From positions 1-26,389 of the forward strand of contig JAJWLX010000048.1 in NCBI GenBank assembly GCA_021636625.1: DNA of 26,389 nucleotides, in the 5' to 3' direction. Position 1 is the stretch's first letter. Every line of letters starts with the position of its first letter. Shown here one piece after another: positions 7,084 through 13,315 of the stretch. The notes under the pieces were generated by a model. That model had not been told where the DNA came from, searched no databases, and saw only the letters and a list, made by a program, of their open reading frames with translations. The translations under genes were made by a program, and so were the position numbers. The DNA is from Prevotella sp. Its GTDB lineage: Bacteria > Bacteroidota > Bacteroidia > Bacteroidales > Bacteroidaceae.

Positions 7084-8184
7084 ATGAATACAATTAAGAA
7101 AATTGTACTTACAGGTGGTCCTTGCGCAGGTAAAACCACTGCGCTGGTAAAAATAATCGACCACTTCTCTGGCCTTGGATACAAGGTGTTTACGATTCCT
7201 GAGGTTCCTACCATGTTCACCCAGGCAGGTATGAACTATCTCACCAAAAACGAGAAGTTCTTCTTCGAGGGAGAAAAAGCTACCTTCCTTACTCAGATCG
7301 GACTGGAAGAAAGCTTCACCAAAATGGCGGAAACCATCGACAAGCCGGTCATCATCGTCTGCGACCGTGGCACGATGGATATCTCCACCTATCTGACAGA
7401 AGACTTCTGGAACCGCATCATCTCCGAGCAGGGATACACCAACACCCAGTTGCGTGAACGCTACGATGCCGTACTGCATCTGGTTTCTGCCGCAGATGGC
7501 GCTGAACAATTCTACACCACAGCCAACAATGCCCAGCGAGTGGAAAAGGCTGACGAAAAGGGATTGCAGATAGCCAGGGAACTGGACAAGAGAATCGTTT
7601 CCGCCTGGAAGGGTCATCCACATCTGAGAGTAATCAACAACCACGAGGACTTCAACAACAAGCTGAACCGTGTGCTCAAGGAAATCAGCAATGTGCTGGG
7701 AATTCCACAACCTATCGAGGAGGAAAGAAAGTATATCGTGAAACTGACCGGCGAAGTTCCTAATGCCATCGACAGCGATATCGTTCAGACCTATCTTTCG
7801 GGAGAACCAGGCAGCGAGATCCGTCTCCGTCGCCGCGGATTCGAAGGTGGCAAGTACGTATATGTTCACACCACCAAGAAGCGCGTAGCCGACAACGAAC
7901 AGATTGAGACCGAGCGACAGATCAGCGCCAATCTCTACGAGAATATGCTGCAGCAGGCAGACCCTTACCGTGCCACCATCCGCAAGCACCGCAAGAGCTT
8001 TATCTGGAAAGGTCAGTACTTCGAGCTGGATTCATTCTCAGAGCCAGTAAAAGACCTGATGATCCTGGAAACCAAAGGCATCGCAAAACGCGAGAGCGTG
8101 AAGTTCCCTCCTTTCATCCAGGTGCTCGAAGACATCACCGGCAATACACATTATTACAATTACAACATCGCTCTGAAGCGATAA
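7084..8184 (+). CDS. P-loop NTPase fused to a CYTH-like domain (Ttd14-type)
   Basis: A 366-residue, two-domain cytoplasmic protein. Residues 1 to about 200 are a P-loop kinase/ATPase-like domain with Walker A GGPCAGKTT at 11-19 and a second conserved stretch, VIIVCDRGTMD, near 89-99. Residues from about 212 onward begin with EEERKYIV and contain EIRLRRRG (245-252), ETERQ and FELD. These are the charged beta strands expected of a CYTH/triphosphate-tunnel fold. The same order occurs in the eukaryotic Ttd14 family, reported to bind nucleotide and phospholipid. The bacterial function is unknown to me. The ORF is open to an ATG at 7039, but the repeat-rich MTHPMTHLII extension looks like leader, so ATG 7084 is preferred. 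kdsB starts 14 nt after its stop, so they are probably co-transcribed. Confidence 0.82.
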   Translation: MNTIKKIVLTGGPCAGKTTALVKIIDHFSGLGYKVFTIPEVPTMFTQAGMNYLTKNEKFFFEGEKATFLTQIGLEESFTKMAETIDKPVIIVCDRGTMDISTYLTEDFWNRIISEQGYTNTQLRERYDAVLHLVSAADGAEQFYTTANNAQRVEKADEKGLQIARELDKRIVSAWKGHPHLRVINNHEDFNNKLNRVLKEISNVLGIPQPIEEERKYIVKLTGEVPNAIDSDIVQTYLSGEPGSEIRLRRRGFEGGKYVYVHTTKKRVADNEQIETERQISANLYENMLQQADPYRATIRKHRKSFIWKGQYFELDSFSEPVKDLMILETKGIAKRESVKFPPFIQVLEDITGNTHYYNYNIALKR

Positions 8185-8198
8185 TAAAAAAGAAGCTT

Positions 8199-8942
8199 AT
8201 GAAATTTATCGGTATTATTCCAGCAAGATACGCTTCAACGCGTTTCCCTGGCAAGCCTCTTGCCATGCTTGGTGGCAAGCCTGTTATTCAGCATGTATAT
8301 GAAAAGGTGGCTGCTGTTTTAGAAGAAGCATACGTGGCTACTGACGATGAGCGCATTTTCAATGCTGTGGAAGCTTTTGGCGGTAAGGCGGTAATGACCC
8401 GTACTGACCACAAGAGCGGAACCGACCGCATAGAAGAAGCCATCGAGAAGATAGGCGGCGACTGGGATGTCATCGTCAACGTACAGGGCGATGAACCTTT
8501 CGTGGCAAAAAGCCAGCTGGAAACCATCTGCCATTGCTTCGATGACCCAACCACCCAGATTGCTACCTTGGGCAAGGCTTTCACATCTATGGAGGCGGTA
8601 GAGAATCCAAACAGTCCGAAAATCGCAGTCAGCAACCAGAGCTTCGCTCTCTACTTCTCCCGCAGCGTCATCCCATACGTACGTGGCAAGGAGCGCGAGG
8701 ATTGGCTCCAGCATTTCCCTTACCTCAAGCACCTGGGCATCTACGCCTATCGCAAGGAAGTGCTCAGAGAGGTAACCCAGCTACCACAAAGTTCTCTCGA
8801 AATTGCAGAAAGCCTGGAACAGCTGCGCTGGTTGCAGAACGGATACAAGATCAAGGTGGGAACCACAGACGTTGAGACCGTGGGAATCGATACCCCGGAA
8901 GATCTCCAGCGCGCTGAGGAGTTTCTGAAAGAAGGACATTAA
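8199..8942 (+). CDS. kdsB: 3-deoxy-manno-octulosonate cytidylyltransferase (CMP-Kdo synthetase)
   Basis: A 247-residue cytoplasmic enzyme that activates Kdo with CTP to CMP-Kdo, the donor for the inner core of LPS. The N-terminal nucleotide-binding signature IIPARYASTRFPGKPL is complete, followed by VYVATDD-like and VNVQGDEPF (about 94-102) metal/CTP motifs and the C-terminal GIDTPEDL typical of KdsB. Length matches the family. It follows the P-loop/CYTH gene by 14 nt and precedes tilS by 89 nt, all on the plus strand. Confidence 0.96.
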   Translation: MKFIGIIPARYASTRFPGKPLAMLGGKPVIQHVYEKVAAVLEEAYVATDDERIFNAVEAFGGKAVMTRTDHKSGTDRIEEAIEKIGGDWDVIVNVQGDEPFVAKSQLETICHCFDDPTTQIATLGKAFTSMEAVENPNSPKIAVSNQSFALYFSRSVIPYVRGKEREDWLQHFPYLKHLGIYAYRKEVLREVTQLPQSSLEIAESLEQLRWLQNGYKIKVGTTDVETVGIDTPEDLQRAEEFLKEGH

Positions 8943-9031
8943 AAGGGAACTTCAAGGTTAGATTTTCAAGGCAGGTGGAATAAATTATAGCAAAGAAAGA
9001 TTCAGAAGATGAAGATTCAGGAATATAGAAT

Positions 9032-10399
9032 ATGAACAAGATAGAAACGATAGTCAGAAACTATATCGTGCGCCACGGAATGTGGAAGCACGACGGTTCT
9101 TATATTGTTGCCCTCTCGGGAGGAGCAGACAGTGTGGCTCTGCTCCTGATTCTCAAGAACCTGGGGATGCCCATCCATGCAGCCCACTGCAACTTCCACC
9201 TGCGTGGCGAAGAAAGCGAGCGCGACGAACAGTTCTGCGTAGATCTCTGCGAGCATGAAGGCATCTGCCTGCATCGCATCCACTTCGATACCCTCACCTA
9301 TGCCGAAAAGCACAAGGTGAGTATCGAGATGGCTGCCAGGGATCTGCGCTACCGCTATTTTGCTCAACTCGCCCGAGACATCGAAGCCGACGGCATCTGC
9401 GTGGCACATCACAGAGATGACAACGTGGAAACACTCCTGCTCAATCTGCTGAGAGGTTCGGGGGTGGATGGACTCGCTGCCATTGCTCCCAAAAACGGAA
9501 ACATCCTGCGCCCCCTACTCTGCATCAGCCGTCAGGACATCCTGGACTATCTCGCCGAAAAGGGACAAGACTACGTCACCGACTCCACCAACCTGGAGGA
9601 TGATGCCCTGCGCAACAAAATCCGCCATCACGTGATTCCGCTGTTGGAAACGCTGAACCCTGCTGCCAGGGAGAACATCGCCCAATCGGCTAGATACCTC
9701 CGACAGGCTAAGATGATGCTAGATGATGCTGTGGGCGTACCATCGCAGCCTGATGATTCCAGCAATACCATAACCATCGGCAAGCAACTCGTGATGCAGG
9801 CGGCAAGTCCGGAGTTCATGCTCCATCAGCTCATCGGCAGCTATGGTTTTCATGGTGATACCATCGACGGCATCATAGAAAGTATGAACAGCCAGGACGG
9901 TGGAATAGGCAAGATTTGGAAAAGCAACGAATACATGCTTTGCATCGACCGCGAAAAACTGCTTATCACACCTCAGAAAGAAATGGAGAATCTGCAGAAA
10001 GAAAAAGCATTCCGCCTTCCGGAAGAAGGAAATTACAGTTTTGCCGGAAACACGAGAATCAGGATCCGCCGCTACCCTCGTACAGCCGACTTTACGCCAA
10101 GCAAGGAAAGCCATCGCATCACCCTGGATGCCAATCAGGTAAGTTTCCCGCTCACCTATCGACTCACCCAACAAGGCGACAGATTCAAGCCTTTCGGCAT
10201 GAAGGGAACGAAGCTGGTAAGCGACTATCTGACAGACCGCAAGCGAAACTATATGGAGAAAATGAGCCAACATGTACTGACCGACAAGACAGGCGAAATC
10301 ATCTGGCTCATCGGAGAAAGAACAGCAGACCACTGCAGAATCACCCCCGACACCCAATCCATCCTGGAGATAGAGCTGGAGGAAAAATCAGAAGTCTGA
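9032..10399 (+). CDS. tilS: tRNA(Ile)-lysidine synthase
   Basis: A 455-residue enzyme that attaches lysine to C34 of the CAU-anticodon tRNA-Ile, changing its reading from AUG to AUA. The PP-loop ATP pyrophosphatase motif SGGADS is at residues 29-34, followed by AAHCNFHLRGEESERDE and VAHHRDDNVETLLLNLLRG, both hallmark TilS blocks. The C-terminal TilS_C region is present (TQQGDRFKPFGMKGTKLVSDYL). The length suits the long two-domain form. The ATG at 9032 precedes IETIVRNYI. An 8-codon ORF (9009-9035) overlaps the start but looks incidental. Confidence 0.95.
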   Translation: MNKIETIVRNYIVRHGMWKHDGSYIVALSGGADSVALLLILKNLGMPIHAAHCNFHLRGEESERDEQFCVDLCEHEGICLHRIHFDTLTYAEKHKVSIEMAARDLRYRYFAQLARDIEADGICVAHHRDDNVETLLLNLLRGSGVDGLAAIAPKNGNILRPLLCISRQDILDYLAEKGQDYVTDSTNLEDDALRNKIRHHVIPLLETLNPAARENIAQSARYLRQAKMMLDDAVGVPSQPDDSSNTITIGKQLVMQAASPEFMLHQLIGSYGFHGDTIDGIIESMNSQDGGIGKIWKSNEYMLCIDREKLLITPQKEMENLQKEKAFRLPEEGNYSFAGNTRIRIRRYPRTADFTPSKESHRITLDANQVSFPLTYRLTQQGDRFKPFGMKGTKLVSDYLTDRKRNYMEKMSQHVLTDKTGEIIWLIGERTADHCRITPDTQSILEIELEEKSEV

Positions 10400-10413
10400 T
10401 AAAACAATAGATA

Positions 10414-10453
10414 AGATAAGAACTATAGATTATAGATAAGAACTATAGATAAG
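10414..10453 (+). repeat. Two tandem 20-bp repeats upstream of the GH25 gene
   Basis: AGATAAGAACTATAGAT occurs at 10414-10430 and again at 10434-10450, a period of 20 bp. Partial copies (ATAGATAAG) lie on either side. The tract sits between the tilS stop and the GH25 start. It could be slippage-prone sequence or paired protein-binding sites two helical turns apart. Confidence 0.75.
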
Positions 10454-10470
10454 GGAGAGAAAAGAAATAT

Positions 10471-10476
10471 AGGAGG
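10471..10476 (+). promoter_or_regulatory. Unusually strong Shine-Dalgarno site
   Basis: AGGAGG lies 10 nt before the ATG at 10487. Most genes in this window have no such site, as is usual in Bacteroidota, so this one stands out and supports the chosen start. Confidence 0.55.
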
Positions 10477-10486
10477 AATTGAAACA

Positions 10487-12205
10487 ATGACAAACAACAG
10501 AAAGAAAGGCATCAGAATAGCTGGTGCCCTATTCATCATTCTACTTTGCGCCCTGGGATTTTGGACTTACCGCTGTCTGAATCCCACAAGAGAACAGGTG
10601 CAGGCAGCCAAAGCCAGAATAGAAGCCTACAGCTGCTACGAAATAAGAAGAAACGGCAAAACCATGCTGCGATTCGACGAAGATACCACCACACTGGCAG
10701 CAACCTTCATGAACCGCTGGGCACTCGTTCCTTCATGCCAGGGACGACTCGCAGCATCCAACAATACCGACATCACCCGAAACCGCTACCAGGGACTCGA
10801 TGCAGACAGTGTGCTGGTAGAGAAAGTGGATTCACTCGACAGTCTCTACAAGGATTCGAAATGGAAAGAAAGCGAACTGGCATACTATATCCACTCCCAC
10901 AGCGTAATGGATCTGGGATATAACCGAATCTGCGCCTTCGAAAACCGCGAGAAGGTGTTGAGAGATTCTGCCAAGAAGATGCTCGACTCGCTGCATCATA
11001 TCCAGGGGAAAACGCCTTCTGACAAGTCAAACCAAAAAGACGGCAAACTGGTATTGGTACACCTTATTAAATATAAGGCATTCTACACCGATGAAAACGG
11101 CAAGCCCCGAAGCGAAGACTGCAAGCTCATCCAGACAAATGCAGATGAAAGAAAAGACAGACAGTACTGCCACCTCTTTCAGCTGGCATCAGAAACAACC
11201 CCTGACGGTATCTACGGCATTGCACCCCGCACAGCCATCGGAATCGTAAACCTACAGGGAGCCACCCACCGAGACACCATCAACTATGAACAGCGACATG
11301 ACTCACTGGGTTATTTTTCAGGCAGCTACGACAGTCTCTACCAGGCAGAAGGCTATGGCACATGGATGGGGCACGACGGTTCCTACTACGAAGGAGAATG
11401 GAAGAATGGAGAAAGAAACGGATGGGGATTCAGCATCGCACCCAAGAAGCCTCTGAGAGTGGGCGAATGGAAGAAAGACAAATACAAGGGAGAGCGACTA
11501 GTATATACCTCACAGCGAATCTATGGTATCGATATCTCGAAACATCAGCACATCAAAGGCAGAAAGCGATATCAGATAAACTGGAAGAAACTGCGTATCA
11601 CGCATCTGGGAAACATCAGCAGAAAAACCGTGGCAGGCAACGTAAACTACCCGATCCGCTTCATCTACATCAAGAGCACAGAGGGTAAATCAATCGTGAA
11701 TCCTTACTATAAGAAAGACTATAGCGCAGCTCGCGCACATGGCTATAAAGTAGGCACTTACCACTTCTTCAGCACCAGGACTCCAGCTGCTGCCCAGGCG
11801 AATCATTTCCTCAGACACAGCTGCATCAGGAGAGGAGACTTCCCGCCGGTTCTCGACCTGGAGCCATCGCATAGCCAGATCAGCAAGATGGGAGGTCCGG
11901 GCGTTCTCTTCGCAAGAGTAAGAACCTGGTTAAGACTGGTGGAAAGAGCCACGGGCGTAAAACCTATCCTCTACATCAGTCAGATCTTCGTAAACCGGTA
12001 TCTGCCTACAGCACCCGACCTGAAGCACAACTATAAAATATGGATTGCCCGCTATGGCGAATACAAGCCAGACATCCACCTGGTATATTGGCAGCTATGC
12101 CCGGATGGCCGTGTGGCAGGCATCCACGGAGCCGTAGATATCAATGTATTCAATGGCTATCAAGATGCATTCACAAAATTCTCTCAAAATGAGGTAGTTA
12201 GATAA
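10487..12205 (+). CDS. Membrane-anchored GH25 lysozyme-like hydrolase with MORN motifs
   Basis: A 572-residue protein in three parts. A signal anchor (about residues 9-27, IRIAGALFIILLCALGFW) is followed by a region of about 240 residues (30-275) that I cannot assign. MORN-like motifs then occur near 288-338 (YEGEWKNGERNGWGF, VGEWKKDKYKGE). From 346 on there is a glycoside hydrolase family 25 domain, IYGIDISKHQ to the end. GH25 enzymes cleave the MurNAc-GlcNAc bond of peptidoglycan. The expected acidic residues are visible: D349 (GIDIS), D457 and E459 (VLDLEP) and D551 (VDINVF). Catalysis is therefore plausible, outside the cytoplasmic membrane. It is the last gene of the group starting at 7084 and is preceded by 20-bp repeats and a strong SD. 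A role in self wall remodelling is an inference. Confidence 0.87.
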   Translation: MTNNRKKGIRIAGALFIILLCALGFWTYRCLNPTREQVQAAKARIEAYSCYEIRRNGKTMLRFDEDTTTLAATFMNRWALVPSCQGRLAASNNTDITRNRYQGLDADSVLVEKVDSLDSLYKDSKWKESELAYYIHSHSVMDLGYNRICAFENREKVLRDSAKKMLDSLHHIQGKTPSDKSNQKDGKLVLVHLIKYKAFYTDENGKPRSEDCKLIQTNADERKDRQYCHLFQLASETTPDGIYGIAPRTAIGIVNLQGATHRDTINYEQRHDSLGYFSGSYDSLYQAEGYGTWMGHDGSYYEGEWKNGERNGWGFSIAPKKPLRVGEWKKDKYKGERLVYTSQRIYGIDISKHQHIKGRKRYQINWKKLRITHLGNISRKTVAGNVNYPIRFIYIKSTEGKSIVNPYYKKDYSAARAHGYKVGTYHFFSTRTPAAAQANHFLRHSCIRRGDFPPVLDLEPSHSQISKMGGPGVLFARVRTWLRLVERATGVKPILYISQIFVNRYLPTAPDLKHNYKIWIARYGEYKPDIHLVYWQLCPDGRVAGIHGAVDINVFNGYQDAFTKFSQNEVVR

Positions 12206-12240
12206 AATTTCGAAAAATCAAGTATTTTTAGTTAAATTAT

Positions 12241-12258
12241 GTTGTAGAAAAATACAAC
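12241..12258 (+). repeat. Inverted repeat upstream of the rpoD promoter
   Basis: GTTGTA-GAAAAA-TACAAC is a 6-bp perfect inverted repeat ending 16 bp before the rpoD -7 box, so it overlies the expected -33 position, where no TTTG is found. It could be an operator. Alternatively it could be a weak terminator for the GH25 gene, since CTATTACATTTTTT follows. Confidence 0.45.
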
Positions 12259-12274
12259 CTATTACATTTTTTAC

Positions 12275-12282
12275 TAACTTTG
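12275..12282 (+). promoter_or_regulatory. rpoD promoter -7 element
   Basis: TAACTTTG fits TAnnTTTG and lies 37 bp before the rpoD ATG at 12319. A TTG (12280-12282) that could extend the reading frame lies inside this box, so it is not a credible start. Confidence 0.6.
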
Positions 12283-12318
12283 TGGAGTTTAGTAACAAAA
12301 TTTGGGGGTAGGATCATC

Positions 12319-13191
12319 ATGAGACAACTTAAGATACAAAAGAGCATAACCAATCGAAATAGTGAAGCACTAGATAAATATCTGGTAGAGATCGGCAGAG
12401 CGCCAATGATCTCTATAGAGGAAGAGATAGAGCTGGCACAGCAGATAAGAAAGGGAGGCAGAGTTGGCGAAAGAGCTAAGAACAAATTGGTAGAAGCCAA
12501 CTTGAGATTCGTGGTGTCTGTGGCAAAACAGTATCAGCATCAGGGACTCACACTCACCGATCTTATTGACGAAGGCAACATCGGACTCATCAAGGCTGCA
12601 GAACGCTTCGACGAGACCCGCGGATTCAAATTCATCTCCTATGCCGTATGGTGGATTCGCCAAAGCATCCTCCAGGCAATAGCTGAACAGAGCCGCATCG
12701 TGAGACTGCCTTTGAACCAGGTGGGTTCGCTCAACAAGGTAAACCAGGAAATCAACCGATTTGAGCAGGAAAATCAGCGCCGCCCTAGCGTAGAGGAACT
12801 GTCTGCCCGCACCGGTGTAGATGAAGATAAAATCTCTCAGAGTATGATGGCTAGCGGTCATCATGTAAGCATTGATGCACCATTCGGCGAAGACGATGAC
12901 AACTCAATGGCAGATGTGATGTCGAGCGGAGACGACAGCCGTACCGACAAGCACGTGGATCATGAGAGTATGGCTCAGGAGCTGAAACAGGTTCTCAACA
13001 AATGTCTGAAGGAAAGAGAGCGCAAGATCGTATGCGCCTGCTTCGGTATCGACGAGACCGAGAAGGGTCTGGAAGAAATAGGAGACAAGATGGGATTGAC
13101 ACGCGAAAGAGTTCGACAGATCAGAGAGAAGAGCATCACCAAGCTCAGAGAATCCGGCAAGATCGGTATTCTGATGAAATATCTGGGATAA
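12319..13191 (+). CDS. rpoD: Primary RNA polymerase sigma factor (sigma-A/RpoD)
   Basis: A 290-residue housekeeping sigma of the short Bacteroidota type, without the large region 1.1 of E. coli. The start MRQLKIQKSITNR is the conserved N-terminus. Region 1.2 is near 15-47 and region 2 near 60-130 (DLIDEGNIGLIKAAERFDETRGFKF, then SYAVWWIRQSI with the promoter-melting aromatics Y108, W111 and W112). Region 3 is around 140-215 (VNQEINRFEQENQRRPS, VSIDAPFGE). Region 4, with its helix-turn-helix, is at 228-282 (LEEIGDKMGLTRERVRQIREK). It directs RNA polymerase to TTTG/TAnnTTTG promoters such as those seen here. ATG 12319 is chosen over the upstream TTG 12280, which lies in the promoter. Confidence 0.96.
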   Translation: MRQLKIQKSITNRNSEALDKYLVEIGRAPMISIEEEIELAQQIRKGGRVGERAKNKLVEANLRFVVSVAKQYQHQGLTLTDLIDEGNIGLIKAAERFDETRGFKFISYAVWWIRQSILQAIAEQSRIVRLPLNQVGSLNKVNQEINRFEQENQRRPSVEELSARTGVDEDKISQSMMASGHHVSIDAPFGEDDDNSMADVMSSGDDSRTDKHVDHESMAQELKQVLNKCLKERERKIVCACFGIDETEKGLEEIGDKMGLTRERVRQIREKSITKLRESGKIGILMKYLG

Positions 13192-13235
13192 AGTTAAATT
13201 TTCTGGGATAAAAAAGTATAATATCAAGCTAAAAG

Positions 13236-13267
13236 TTTGGACTTTCAAGATATTTACATTAACTTTG
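13236..13267 (+). promoter_or_regulatory. Promoter of the DUF5686-addA-addB group
   Basis: TTTG (13236-13239), a 20-bp spacer and TAACTTTG (13260-13267) match the consensus exactly. The -33 box sits in a small dyad (AAAGT-TTGG-ACTTT, 13232-13245) bracketed by ATATC and GATAT. This could be the 3' end hairpin of rpoD or a binding site. Confidence 0.72.
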
Positions 13268-13268
13268 C

Positions 13269-13305
13269 AATCGGGTGTGGCAACTCAGCCTCACCCGATT
13301 TTTTT
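13269..13305 (+). terminator. Terminator-like hairpin at the transcription start (possible attenuator)
   Basis: AATCGGGTG (13269-13277) pairs perfectly with CACCCGATT (13292-13300) around a 14-nt loop. Seven consecutive T follow (13299-13305), as in a rho-independent terminator. It begins 2 bp after the -7 box and ends 11 bp before the next ATG at 13316. A transcript from the adjacent promoter would start in or beside the left arm. It may end rpoD read-through, attenuate the downstream genes, or protect the mRNA 5' end. Confidence 0.7.
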
Positions 13306-13315
13306 ATAGATAAAT

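Noticed and set aside
7006..7989. A 327-codon minus-strand open frame opposite the P-loop/CYTH gene
   Set aside because: The plus-strand frame has an intact Walker A and CYTH motifs. The antisense translation has no recognisable domain and runs into the promoter region.
9009..9035. Eight-codon ORF (MKIQEYRI) whose stop overlaps the tilS ATG
   Set aside because: An overlap by TGA/ATG could imply translational coupling. However, the peptide is too short, has no SD and shows no special codons, so chance is likely.
12280..12318. Upstream TTG start for rpoD giving 13 extra residues
   Set aside because: The TTG is part of the -7 box TAACTTTG, and the conserved sigma N-terminus MRQLKI begins at 12319.
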